A stretch of DNA of 17,111 bases, from NCBI GenBank assembly GCA_017860985.1, contig JAGFXG010000023.1, positions 1 through 17,111 of the forward strand. Reading direction: 5' to 3'. Positions 1 through 7,702 of the stretch are shown here, piece after piece. Position numbers and translations under genes: made by a program. The DNA comes from Deltaproteobacteria bacterium. Its GTDB lineage: Bacteria > Desulfobacterota > Syntrophia > Syntrophales > Smithellaceae. The first letter of the stretch is position 1; every line of letters begins with the position of its first letter. The notes under the pieces are model-generated. The model ran no database searches, was not told where the DNA came from, and worked only from the letters and a program-made list of their open reading frames with translations.

Positions 1-1992
1 TGGTTCGGGATTCGTATCAACACGGTCGCTAACTCCCGCGCCGCTTTTGCCTCTCTTTCCGGCAATCCCCTCAATATCGTTAACATCTGCCTGCGCTCCG
101 GCATGAGTGTGGGACTCGTTCTGGTTAGCATTGAACTGCTCGTCATGCTCATCATTCTGGTTTACATTCCCCAGGAAGTGGCCGGCGCTTGTTTCATCGG
201 CTTCGCCATTGGTGAATCGCTGGGTGCTTCCGCTCTGCGTATCTGCGGTGGTATCTTCACGAAGATTGCCGACATCGGTTCCGACCTGATGAAGATCGTC
301 TTCCATCTTCCCGAAGATGATCCGAAAAACCCCGGTGTTATCGCCGACTGTACGGGCGACAACGCGGGTGATAGCGTCGGCCCCACGGCGGACGGTTTTG
401 AAACATACGGTGTTACCGGTGTTGCCTTGATCGCCTTCCTCGCGCTTGCTCTGGCAGGAAACCCCGAAATGGGCGGCAAACTGATTGTCTGGATTTTTGC
501 CATGAGAATCCTCATGATCCTCACCTCACTACTTTCTTATTTTGTTAACAACGGCATCAGCGCCGCTGCGTTCAAGGGCAAGAAAGACTTTAACTTTGAA
601 CATCCATTAACCTATCTGGTTTGGATTACCTCGATTGTCTCCATCGCAGTGACCTTTGCCGCCAGCTACCTTCTGCTGGGTTCCGACCTTGCACCTCAGT
701 ATGTTGACTTATGGTGGGCACTGGCGCTAATCATCAGCTGCGGAACCATCGCTGGCGCCTTGATTCCGGAATTCACCAAGATCTTCACCAGTACCTCTTC
801 GCGTCACTGCGAAGAAGTTGTTAATGCTTCCAAGCAGGGCGGTCCTTCTCTGAACATTCTGTCGGGCTTAGTTGCCGGCAACTTCTCCGCTTTCTGGATC
901 GGCCTGGTTATCGCGTTTTTGATGTTTATTGCTTACCTGGTATCTCAGAACGCCTCCGTCATGGCCCTGATGCCGCCCGCATTTACCTTTGCGGCGCCGG
1001 TGTTTGCTTTCGGTCTGGTGGCTTTCGGTTTCCTGGGCATGGGCCCTGTCACCATCGCGGTCGATAGCTTTGGGCCGGTTTCCGACAACGCTCAGTCTAT
1101 TTATGAACTGTCGCTGATCGAATCCCGTGCTGACGCGAAAGACGTTGTGAAAAAAGAATACGGTATTGCTCCTGATTTTGAAATGGCCAAGCACTTCCTG
1201 GAATCCGCTGACGGCGCGGGCAATACCTTCAAAGCAACAGCCAAGCCCGTGTTGATCGGCACCGCCGTTGTCGGCGCCACCACCATGGTGTTCGGCATCA
1301 TCATCCTGCTCGAAGGTCTCTTCGGCAATGTTGTTGCTAAACTGTCCCTGGTTCAGCCGGAAATCATTCTGGGCCTGATCATGGGCGGCGCGGTCATTTA
1401 CTGGTTCACCGGCGCTTCCATCCAGGCCGTTACCACCGGTTCCTACCAGGCCGTTGTGTTTATCAAGAAGAACATCAATCTGGACAAAAAAGAAGCTTCG
1501 ATTGAAGATTCCAAGAAAGTCGTTCAGATTTGTACTCAGTACGCACAGAAGGGTATGATCAACATTTTCATCGTGATCTTCTTCATGTGTCTGGCGCTGG
1601 CCTTCTTTAACCCCTACTTCTTCATCGGTTACTTGATCGGCATCGCTTTCTTCGGTCTGTTCCAGGCAATCTTCATGGCCAATGCCGGCGGTTGCTGGGA
1701 TAACGGCAAGAAGATTGTTGAAGTCGATCTGAAGATGAAGAACACACCGCTGCATGAAGCAAGCGTTGTCGGCGACACCGTCGGCGACCCCTTCAAAGAT
1801 ACATCTTCCGTGTCTCTGAACCCGGTCATCAAATTCACGACCCTGTTCGGTCTTCTGGCTACGGAAATCGCGGTGACCATGACGAACCAGAATGCGAAGT
1901 ATACTATAGCCGCCGTTTGTTTTGCGATCGCCCTGATTTTTGTTTACCGTTCATTCTACAGCATGCGGATTTCTGAAGAAAAACTGGGCTAA
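1..1992 (+). CDS. hppA: Membrane-bound proton-translocating pyrophosphatase, C-terminal part (5' end outside the window)
   Basis: The open frame runs from base 1, so the gene is cut by the left edge; 663 residues are visible and the internal ATG at 103 is not the start. The family hydrolyses PPi and pumps H+ (or Na+) across the cytoplasmic membrane through about 16 helices. Visible motifs are the substrate/Mg site around bases 301-420 (PEDDPKNPGVIAD, GDNAGDSVG, TADGFETYG) and the C-terminal site around 1690-1830 (GGCWDNGKK, GDTVGDPFKDTS). The Asp-rich motifs appear intact. GPTADGFETYG differs from the more usual GMGADLFESY, which points to a divergent subclade. In GNTFKATAK a Lys (codon 1231-1233) occupies the place where K+-dependent enzymes have Ala, so K+ independence is predicted. 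The family and fragment calls are secure; the transported ion is inferred. Confidence 0.96.
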   Translation, partial: WFGIRINTVANSRAAFASLSGNPLNIVNICLRSGMSVGLVLVSIELLVMLIILVYIPQEVAGACFIGFAIGESLGASALRICGGIFTKIADIGSDLMKIVFHLPEDDPKNPGVIADCTGDNAGDSVGPTADGFETYGVTGVALIAFLALALAGNPEMGGKLIVWIFAMRILMILTSLLSYFVNNGISAAAFKGKKDFNFEHPLTYLVWITSIVSIAVTFAASYLLLGSDLAPQYVDLWWALALIISCGTIAGALIPEFTKIFTSTSSRHCEEVVNASKQGGPSLNILSGLVAGNFSAFWIGLVIAFLMFIAYLVSQNASVMALMPPAFTFAAPVFAFGLVAFGFLGMGPVTIAVDSFGPVSDNAQSIYELSLIESRADAKDVVKKEYGIAPDFEMAKHFLESADGAGNTFKATAKPVLIGTAVVGATTMVFGIIILLEGLFGNVVAKLSLVQPEIILGLIMGGAVIYWFTGASIQAVTTGSYQAVVFIKKNINLDKKEASIEDSKKVVQICTQYAQKGMINIFIVIFFMCLALAFFNPYFFIGYLIGIAFFGLFQAIFMANAGGCWDNGKKIVEVDLKMKNTPLHEASVVGDTVGDPFKDTSSVSLNPVIKFTTLFGLLATEIAVTMTNQNAKYTIAAVCFAIALIFVYRSFYSMRISEEKLG

Positions 1993-2018
1993 AAAGAAGT
2001 CGTTTAACCCTTAACCTT

Positions 2019-2050
2019 AAAAGGCGCTCCCGAAACGGAGCGCCTTTTTT
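2019..2050 (+). terminator. Rho-independent terminator of hppA, possibly bidirectional
   Basis: A perfect 12-bp stem (2019-2030 with 2037-2048) encloses a 6-base loop and runs into a T tract at 2045-2050. It lies 27 bases after the hppA stop. The A run on the left arm gives a shorter U run on the opposite strand, so the hairpin may also end the leftward operon whose last gene stops at 2061. Confidence 0.9.
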
Positions 2051-2060
2051 ATTGGCAATA

Positions 2061-2567
2061 TTACATTTTACGGCTGTCGTAAGCCCAGTGCAGCAGTGCC
2101 TGGCGCTGTCTACGCCGGCAGTGCAGGTCGCCTGCCGGACAATGTTTGCGGAGTTGTGCTATGTGTCGCTTCATGGCTTTCCAGCGCTTGATCTGCCTTT
2201 CATCGTCCGGGCAGCGGCGACCCATGTAATAGCGGCAATACCATTGAAACCAGCCTCGGGGGTCGTCGGGATGGATCCAGCCTTTGGAAATCCAGTAGGA
2301 GAGTGGTTTGGACGCGTTGACGCCAAAGCAGTTCAGCTTCGGATCATGACGTTCGGAACAGAGTTTGGCCCTGGAAAACCAGGATTGGGGGAATTCATTG
2401 CGGCAGTCAGTCATGTATTTTCCGCCGAAGACACCCATTTCCAGCATTTGTTTCGGTGTCAGTTCCGGCCGAAATTCGGGGTCGAAATCTTTGCCGGCAG
2501 GCCTTGTCAGAAAGTAACGGTACCCCTTCTGCATACGGTCATTGACAATGATTTCTTTGTGCTTCAT
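2061..2567 (-). CDS. Conserved protein of unknown function downstream of dnaB
   Basis: The product is 168 residues from the ATG at 2567. The frame stays open up to 2669, but that longer version would overlap the dnaB end; a GGCGGTGG sequence sits directly before the chosen ATG, though close to it. There is no signal peptide or membrane segment. The protein is rich in Trp, Tyr, Arg and His, with seven Cys (55, 70, 80, 111, 119, 143, 150). Distinctive stretches are FDPEFRPELTPKQMLEMGVF, FGGKYMTDCRNEFP, GWIHPDDPRGWFQWYCRYYM and RQRQALLHWAYDSRK. I recall similar uncharacterised proteins in diverse bacteria and some eukaryotes, but no assigned role. It follows dnaB by 64 bases on the same strand and is probably the last gene of that operon. 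The dense Cys/His/Trp pattern could suggest metal or nucleic-acid binding, but that is speculation. Confidence 0.85.
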   Translation of the reverse strand: MKHKEIIVNDRMQKGYRYFLTRPAGKDFDPEFRPELTPKQMLEMGVFGGKYMTDCRNEFPQSWFSRAKLCSERHDPKLNCFGVNASKPLSYWISKGWIHPDDPRGWFQWYCRYYMGRRCPDDERQIKRWKAMKRHIAQLRKHCPAGDLHCRRRQRQALLHWAYDSRKM

Positions 2568-2631
2568 GTCCACCGCCCATATCGTAAATGACTTCCGACG
2601 AGGATTGCTACGTCTATATACGTTCGATCCT

Positions 2632-3990
2632 TTATTGCGGGTGTGCGTCCGGACGCGCCAGGTTTTCAAAGGTGGTGAACTTGTCCAGAAAGGCGAGTTT
2701 CACGGATCCGGTGGGGCCGTTGCGCTGTTTGCCGATGATGATTTCGGCAATGCCTTTATCAGGGTTATCATCGGATTTGTTGTAAACTTCATCCCGGTAG
2801 ATAAAGGCGATCACGTCCGCGTCCTGTTCGATGGCGCCTGATTCTCGCAAATCCGCCATTTGCGGACGGCGGTTTGGACGGTCTTCCACTTTCCGGTTGA
2901 GCTGGGACAAAGCGATCACAGGTACTTTGAGTTCTTTGGCCAGCGCTTTGAGCGAACGGCTGATTTCCGATATTTCCTGTTCGCGGGAATTTGAATAACC
3001 GCCGGCACGCATTAATTGAATATAGTCCACGACAATCAATCCCAGGCCCGATTCCGCTTTCAACCGGCGGGACTTTGCTTTCATCTCCAGAACGGTAATG
3101 GCGGGTGTATCGTCGATAAAAAGAGGCGCTTCGGAAAGCCGGCCTGCCGCCGTTGTCAGTTTAGGCCAATCGGTTTCCCCTAAATAGCCTTTGCGAATCC
3201 GCCCTGAATCAACTTTTGCTTCGGACGAGAGCATTCTGAATGCCAACTGCTCCTTGGACATTTCAAGTGAGAAAATCGCAACGGGTGTCTGGGTTTCCAG
3301 CGCGGCAAACTGAGCGATATTGAGCGCGAAAGCTGTTTTTCCCATGCTGGGGCGCCCGGCGATAATAATCAGGTCGGAATTCTGCAAACCGGACGTCATG
3401 TCATCGATTTTTTCAAACCCGGTAGCCACGCCGGTGATCAGTGCCTTGCGGGCAAAGAGGTCTTCGATGGCCTTGAAACTTTCCCTGACGATATTTTTAA
3501 TAGGGTAGAAAGAAGTCCGGACTTTATTTTCGGATATTTCAAAAATTCTGTGCTCCGCCTGGTCCAGCACCTGATCAACATCAGAGCCGGTTTCATAGCA
3601 GCTGTTGATGATTTCAGTGGCTGAACCGATCAGCCCGCGCAGAATCGCTTTTTCTTTGACAATCTTGGCGTAGTTGGACACGTTGGCTGCGGAGGGGACA
3701 TTATCCACCAGTGAAGCAAGGTAAGCGGTTCCCCCCACCGAATCCAGAATCTTCCTGTCTTTGAGGGCGTTGCTTAACGTAATCAGGTCAACCGGTTCGT
3801 TTTTGTCGGCGAGATCGGCGATGACGGAAAAAATTTTCCGGTGCGCTTCATTGTAGAAATCATTCGGGTTGATAATTTCCTGCGCGGCGTTAATGGCATG
3901 ATTCTCCAGCAGAATGCTGCCCAGAATGGATTGCTCCGCTTCAATATTCTGCGGGGGAAGCTTATATAATGCAGGATCAATATCTTTCAT
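2632..3990 (-). CDS. dnaB: Replicative DNA helicase DnaB
   Basis: This 452-residue protein, a normal family length, is the hexameric 5'-3' helicase that unwinds the replication fork and contacts primase. The N-terminal DnaB domain begins at LPPQNIEAEQSILGS (about 11-25) and covers roughly residues 10-115. The RecA-like C-terminal domain carries Walker A GRPSMGKT (212-219), Walker B in LIVVDYIQLM (about 318-327) and KQRNGPTG (421-428), which holds the probable arginine finger R423. No intein or insertion is visible. Its ATG overlaps the rplI stop in an ATGA arrangement, indicating translational coupling. Placement after rpsF-rpsR-rplI is a common bacterial order. Confidence 0.98.
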   Translation of the reverse strand: MKDIDPALYKLPPQNIEAEQSILGSILLENHAINAAQEIINPNDFYNEAHRKIFSVIADLADKNEPVDLITLSNALKDRKILDSVGGTAYLASLVDNVPSAANVSNYAKIVKEKAILRGLIGSATEIINSCYETGSDVDQVLDQAEHRIFEISENKVRTSFYPIKNIVRESFKAIEDLFARKALITGVATGFEKIDDMTSGLQNSDLIIIAGRPSMGKTAFALNIAQFAALETQTPVAIFSLEMSKEQLAFRMLSSEAKVDSGRIRKGYLGETDWPKLTTAAGRLSEAPLFIDDTPAITVLEMKAKSRRLKAESGLGLIVVDYIQLMRAGGYSNSREQEISEISRSLKALAKELKVPVIALSQLNRKVEDRPNRRPQMADLRESGAIEQDADVIAFIYRDEVYNKSDDNPDKGIAEIIIGKQRNGPTGSVKLAFLDKFTTFENLARPDAHPQ

Positions 3991-4436
3991 GATTCTTCGC
4001 CGACAACATTCACTTTCAGTTCCGTTTCGATACCCGGTGCCAGCTTTATTTTTACTTTAAACTCACCCAGGGATTTGATCTGTTCATCATGCACGATCAT
4101 TTTACGGTCGATGTCGAAGCCTTTTTCCTTGAGAGCCACTTCGATATCTTTGGATGTGACTGAACCGAATATCTTGTGCTGATCACCCACTTTTCGCGGT
4201 AACGTCAGTGTAACCTCAGACAGACGGGCAGCCAGTTCCTGCGCGCCGGCTTTTTCTTTTTGCGCTTTTTGCAGAATATTCTTTTTTTCAAATTCAAAGG
4301 CTTTGATGTTCTTATCGTCTGCCTCGACAGCCAGGCCTTTCGGAATCAGCAAATTGCGGGCATAACCGTCATTGACCTTTATCAGATCGCCGGCCTTGCC
4401 CAGAGAAGGCACGTTTTGTTTTAAAATAACCTTCAT
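3987..4436 (-). CDS. rplI: Large ribosomal subunit protein bL9
   Basis: The 149-residue length is typical of L9, a 23S rRNA-binding protein with two globular domains joined by a long helix. The N-terminal domain shows MKVILKQNVPSLGKAGD followed by VNDGYARNLLIPKGLA, the L9 signature. A Lys/Glu/Ala-rich linker helix (about 44-75) leads to the C-terminal domain, including GDQHKIFGSVTSKDI. An AGGAGG site lies 7 bases before the ATG. The stop overlaps the dnaB start by 4 bases, so the two are probably translated in concert. Confidence 0.98.
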   Translation of the reverse strand: MKVILKQNVPSLGKAGDLIKVNDGYARNLLIPKGLAVEADDKNIKAFEFEKKNILQKAQKEKAGAQELAARLSEVTLTLPRKVGDQHKIFGSVTSKDIEVALKEKGFDIDRKMIVHDEQIKSLGEFKVKIKLAPGIETELKVNVVGEES

Positions 4437-4472
4437 GGAAAACCTCCTGCTATCATTGAATTGTTTATAAAA

Positions 4473-5441
4473 TCAAATTGTTGTCTGATCTTTACGAAAA
4501 TATTTCCGAAAATCAATCCAGATGTCGAATAATCCCATTAGCGCTATTGCTATCATAAGAATTTGCTGAATCGCAATTAAAAAATAGCTGAGCCAGCGGA
4601 AAAAGAAGGGGATATGTTTGTGCTGAAAAAAGAAGCTAACAATAGCGAGGCCTTGAAGCAAATAGAGGGAAGATGCAACAAGAAAAACATTGAGTCCTAA
4701 AAAACGGATATTTGTCTGTGCAAGTAAACTCAGGCCGCCGCCTGCAATAAAAAACCACACCAGCCAGCCCGGTGCCCGCCATTCGCAAAGGCCGGAAAGT
4801 TGGGGCAGGACAACACCTGCTTTGGAAAGGATTCTGTTTCCCGTGAGCGCGTTCACCCAGAATGTGAACAATGCCGCAATGATGCAAAGAGCAGGGAAAA
4901 TTCCGGTAAAAAGTTGTATGATTGAAGGTTTGCTGTCCTGGATCGCCTTGAGTTCTTCGGGCTTTAAGGGCAACCGGCTGTAAAAATTTACGTTTAATTC
5001 AACAGCCTGTGTGAAATATTTTTCAACCAGAAGCCAGGGACTTATGGAAAGCTGTAATGCGCTGTAGAAAACATAAAAGGCGATTGCACCCAGGATAATC
5101 AAAGATGGCATGATCGTGATGATTTCAATTGAATAATTCTTTTGTGCTGTCCGTGCCATCACCATACCGGCAAGTCCCATCGCAGCCACGGCCAACACGG
5201 GTATGACGGCATGAATGGACGTAAGGAGGATTGCCATGGCGCAAAGCACGACCAGAAAGGCAAGCAGTATTTTTGTCTGGTCGTTCAGAAGGTACAGGAC
5301 AAATAAAACCATCGGCAGTGTCATGAGGAACAGTAAACCGATGAAGGGGATCAGGGAGGCTGCTGAAAAAAATGTGATAATCAGCAACAGCTTGAAAAAC
5401 GGGCTGTTAGAAGACAATAAATTTGTTTTTGCCAAAGGCAT
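4473..5441 (-). CDS. DUF2232 (YybS-like) integral membrane protein
   Basis: This is a 322-residue, very hydrophobic protein with about eight predicted membrane spans and short loops. The N terminus (MPLAKTNLLSSNSPFFKLLL) runs directly into the first span. Position between rpsR and rplI, overall length and topology match the DUF2232/YybS family, which occurs at this place in several deltaproteobacteria and Firmicutes. No catalytic motif is visible and the role is unknown; energy-coupling-factor S-like folds have been suggested for such proteins, which I cannot confirm. The ATG at 5441 has only a weak AGG-type site (GCAGGTT). It is 36 bases from rplI downstream and 114 bases from rpsR upstream. 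Confidence 0.8.
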   Translation of the reverse strand: MPLAKTNLLSSNSPFFKLLLIITFFSAASLIPFIGLLFLMTLPMVLFVLYLLNDQTKILLAFLVVLCAMAILLTSIHAVIPVLAVAAMGLAGMVMARTAQKNYSIEIITIMPSLIILGAIAFYVFYSALQLSISPWLLVEKYFTQAVELNVNFYSRLPLKPEELKAIQDSKPSIIQLFTGIFPALCIIAALFTFWVNALTGNRILSKAGVVLPQLSGLCEWRAPGWLVWFFIAGGGLSLLAQTNIRFLGLNVFLVASSLYLLQGLAIVSFFFQHKHIPFFFRWLSYFLIAIQQILMIAIALMGLFDIWIDFRKYFRKDQTTI

Positions 5442-5500
5442 AACCTGCGCTGAAATGTGTTTATGATATTGAAAAGCGTTTGCGTCTGCGGATATATCAA

Positions 5501-5540
5501 CGCCGGCCGGTTACAATCCACATGAGTAAACCGGCCGGCG
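5501..5540 (-). other. GC-rich stem-loop between rpsR and the DUF2232 gene
   Basis: A perfect 12-bp inverted repeat (5501-5512 with 5529-5540, sequence CGCCGGCCGGTT) encloses a 16-base loop. On the transcribed (minus) strand it is followed by TTGATATATCC and not by a U run, so it is not a standard intrinsic terminator. It may act as an mRNA processing or stability element, or as a partial attenuator that lowers expression of the genes after rpsR. The structure is seen directly; the function is inferred. Confidence 0.7.
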
Positions 5541-5555
5541 TCTCGGTAAATCTTT

Positions 5556-5825
5556 CTACCTGCCTTCCGCAGTAACAAAAGGCATGATCGCAATGGTGCG
5601 GGCGCGCTTAATGGCCACCGTCAGTTCTCTCTGGTGACCGGCGCAGTTCCCGGTGATTCTTCTGGGCATAATCTTGCCGCGCTCTGTGACAAAATTACTG
5701 AGAATGACCGGGTTTTTATAATCAATTTTAACATTGGAGTCCGTGCAGAAACGGCAGAATTTCTTTCTGTGGAAAAATTTCTTGTGAGGCGGACGTGATG
5801 GTCTTTCGCCGTTGGATATAGCCAT
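5556..5825 (-). CDS. rpsR: Small ribosomal subunit protein bS18
   Basis: This 89-residue protein shows S18 hallmarks: [33 protein letters not shown] and [14 protein letters not shown]18 binds S6 and the platform of the 30S subunit. It keeps a Cys set (CRFC near residues 24-27, then CAGH near 61-64), which matches the zinc-capable (C+) form of S18. The ATG at 5825 has a GGGGA site 7-8 bases upstream and lies 2 bases after the rpsF stop. Neither priB nor ssb intervenes between rpsF and rpsR, unlike in some other lineages. Confidence 0.97.
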   Translation of the reverse strand: MAISNGERPSRPPHKKFFHRKKFCRFCTDSNVKIDYKNPVILSNFVTERGKIMPRRITGNCAGHQRELTVAIKRARTIAIMPFVTAEGR

Positions 5826-5827
5826 GG

Positions 5828-6298
5828 TTATTCCCCTTTCGTTGTATTTTCTTCCCGGGTGATTGTTTTTCGCGGAGCCGGCCTGACGGTTCTCGCTTCG
5901 CCTGCGGGCTTTTCATCTTTGTTTGCTGCCGAATTGTCGGTTTCGATTCGTATTTGCGTGCGCTTCACTTCCGCTGCGGCAACTTCCGCTTCCATACCTT
6001 CGCGGGTCACAGCACCTTCCTTGGCGACGGTCATAAATTTTAAAACCCGGTCATCGATTTTAAAATTTCTTTCCATCTCGTCCACAATGGAACCTTCACC
6101 GGCGTAGTCGATGAAAAAATAAAATCCGTCTTTCTGTTTTTTGATTTCGTAGGCCAGCCGCCGTTTGCCCCATTTTTCAGCTTTGGCGATAACCCCCTGG
6201 CGTTCGGTGATGATGTTGGAAGACCGCTCCATGATGGCGTTGATTTCTTCTTCCGTCAAATCCGTTTTGACAATAGCGATAACTTCGTATCTTTTCAA
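5828..6298 (-). CDS. rpsF: Small ribosomal subunit protein bS6 with C-terminal extension
   Basis: The 156-residue product begins [18 protein letters not shown] and contains [20 protein letters not shown], the classical S6 core (about 1-97), which pairs with S18 in the 30S platform. Residues from about 98 onward form a low-complexity Ala/Glu/Lys/Arg/Thr tail, longer than the short S6 of many bacteria. The start codon is TTG (6296-6298): a strong AGGAGG sits 4 bases upstream, the family N terminus begins there, and no ATG is available. It is the first gene of the leftward operon. The rare start may temper S6 synthesis. Confidence 0.97.
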   Translation of the reverse strand: MKRYEVIAIVKTDLTEEEINAIMERSSNIITERQGVIAKAEKWGKRRLAYEIKKQKDGFYFFIDYAGEGSIVDEMERNFKIDDRVLKFMTVAKEGAVTREGMEAEVAAAEVKRTQIRIETDNSAANKDEKPAGEARTVRPAPRKTITREENTTKGE

Positions 6299-6402
6299 AA
6301 TTCCTCCTTTCGGCTCTAAAGCCCCTGATCAATTTCAGGAGCAAGGGGAGTCCCTATTAAATTGTGAACGCGTTTTCTATACCATACAAAATAAAAAATC
6401 AA
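6299..6402 (-). promoter_or_regulatory. Leader and candidate promoter of the rpsF operon
   Basis: On the minus strand a TATAGA (6376-6381) is preceded by TTGATT (6397-6402) with a short 15-base spacer, a weak sigma70 candidate. The 75-base leader contains two small stems: 6324-6339 (CCTGA/TCAGG) and 6312-6323 (GGCT/AGCC with a 4-base loop), the latter ending 4 bases before the AGGAGG. Leader structures bound by the S6:S18 complex are known for rpsF operons. This leader could be one, but I cannot verify the consensus by eye. Confidence 0.35.
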
Positions 6403-6438
6403 GGACTATTACATGGTGGAATTACAATAAAAGTTATC

Positions 6439-6552
6439 ATGCCGGTCTTGTGACCTTCAGGTTACGCAGGCCGGCATCCAGACGTCGTCCCCGCTTGTGC
6501 CCTATAGGGTACGCAGGCGGGGAACCCTTCCTCTTGTTACCCTGGATTCCGG
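6439..6552. repeat. Two related stem-loop repeats (REP/MITE-like) in a gene-free region
   Basis: The gap 6299-6688 holds no credible gene. Stem-loop A spans 6439-6477 (ATGCCGG/CCGGCAT) and stem-loop B spans 6489-6522 (CCCCGC/GCGGGG). Their inner 24 bases (6447-6470 and 6494-6517) match at 20 positions, and the A-T pair closing the inner loop of A is C-G in B. The outer stems also differ while staying paired. Bases 6471-6481 recur inverted at 6542-6552 with one mismatch, framing B. This resembles dispersed palindromic elements; copies elsewhere cannot be seen from here. No further structure is evident in 6553-6688, apart from a C-rich/G-rich stretch at 6613-6638. Confidence 0.7.
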
Positions 6553-6688
6553 ATCACGCTTTGAGAGGCTCAGCGACCCGCTTCGACCGACCGACTCAGC
6601 AACCGTCTTTTGTCCCCTTTTGGCGGGGGCAGGGGGAGGTTGGTTTTGTCTTCTTATTTCAATACATTGCAGGATCAGCAGAGCTTTT

Positions 6689-7702
6689 TCATTCATGGGG
6701 TTTGATGATTACCTTAATTGAATCCCGGCCGTCTGACACCAGTTTAAAACCTTTCACAATATCTGTTAAAGGTAGTCGATGAGTGATCAAATCATCAACC
6801 ACAACCTTACGCGATGCTATCAGATTCATTGCTTCTGCGATATCGGGAGGTCCGCAGTAGTATGAAGTCTGGATGGTTATTTCCTTCATCCAGAAATCGT
6901 TGACAGGAACAACGACTTGTTTATCCGGTGCGGGAACGGCAAACAGGACAATCGTACCGCCCTTATCCACGCATTTCCATGCCTGTTCCACCGCTGAATC
7001 AGCCGATGCGCACAGGAATACGACGTCAGCCTTTTTACCATATTGAGAAACCAGCCGATCGGGAATGTTATCGGCAGCATTCAGAGTGATGTCAGCCCCC
7101 ATCCGTGCAGCATATTCCAGTTTTGTTTGGTTTATGTCGACTGCTATTACTTTGCATCCTTTTGCCTTGGCCAGTTTGACATTAAGCAGTCCGCCCATTC
7201 CGCAACCGATGACCATTACAGACTGCTCTTTTTTCACACAGGCCCGCCGCTGGGCCCTGACGACGCAGGCAAGAGGTTCAATGAATGTGCTTTGATCGTA
7301 GGTTATGCTTTGTGGCAGGAGATACGTTCCGCGTTCCACAAGAATTTCCGGAACCAGGATGTATTCGGCAAAACCGCCGGGAAGGCGTTCACGAACTTCC
7401 GAGCATTGAGGATCATGTCCGTTTCGGCAATAAAAACATGTTCCGCAAGGCACTTTCGGGGCAATAAAAACACGGTCGCCAATGTGATATTTCTTTATGT
7501 CAGCTCCTGTTGCAACCACCTCGGCTCCAATTTCGTGACCCTGCACCAGCGGGGCTCGCGGGGATCGGTACCATTCGACGATATCACTGCCGCATATGCC
7601 GCAGGAAATCACCTTGACCAGCATTTCCTTGGGTCCGGCTACAGGAGTTGACACGTCTTCGATCCGGATATCGTTATTATTATACCAGTAGGAAACTTTC
7701 AT
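6689..7702 (-). CDS. Zinc-dependent medium-chain dehydrogenase (sorbitol/threonine dehydrogenase-like)
   Basis: This 337-residue protein is a standard MDR-family oxidoreductase. The catalytic zinc site is predicted from C37 (CGICGSD), H56-E57 (GHEIGAEV) and E142 (IEPLA). A structural zinc lobe carries C86, C89, C92 and C100 ([15 protein letters not shown]). The Rossmann motif GCGMGG begins at 166 and D189 at the end of the second strand favours NAD over NADP. Substrate is unknown; polyols or a hydroxy-ketone phosphate are possible. It overlaps the upstream LsrF-like gene by 4 bases (ATGA), so both are co-translated and may act on one pathway. Family assignment is secure; specificity is open. 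Confidence 0.93.
   Translation of the reverse strand: MKVSYWYNNNDIRIEDVSTPVAGPKEMLVKVISCGICGSDIVEWYRSPRAPLVQGHEIGAEVVATGADIKKYHIGDRVFIAPKVPCGTCFYCRNGHDPQCSEVRERLPGGFAEYILVPEILVERGTYLLPQSITYDQSTFIEPLACVVRAQRRACVKKEQSVMVIGCGMGGLLNVKLAKAKGCKVIAVDINQTKLEYAARMGADITLNAADNIPDRLVSQYGKKADVVFLCASADSAVEQAWKCVDKGGTIVLFAVPAPDKQVVVPVNDFWMKEITIQTSYYCGPPDIAEAMNLIASRKVVVDDLITHRLPLTDIVKGFKLVSDGRDSIKVIIKPHE

Noticed and set aside
868..1755. Long minus-strand open frame (295 codons) inside hppA
   Set aside because: It lies wholly antisense to a clearly conserved pyrophosphatase, its translation is low-complexity (Gln/Asp/Gly/His rich), and no sensible ribosome-binding site or motif is present.
2052..2591. Plus-strand open frame of 179 codons
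   Set aside because: It is the antisense shadow of the conserved minus-strand gene, whose protein has far stronger, family-like motifs and operon context.
2568..2669. N-terminal extension of the post-dnaB protein
   Set aside because: It would overlap the end of dnaB, is basic low-quality sequence, and the recognisable protein begins at the ATG at 2567.
6502..6696. Minus-strand 64-codon open frame in the rpsF/dehydrogenase gap
   Set aside because: It is translated from the repeat region and runs into the dehydrogenase end; no ribosome-binding site or recognisable product. The DNA-level stem-loops explain the sequence better.
6165..6782. Plus-strand 205-codon open frame
   Set aside because: It overlaps the rpsF start, the leader, the repeats and the dehydrogenase end on the other strand and has no coherent protein character.
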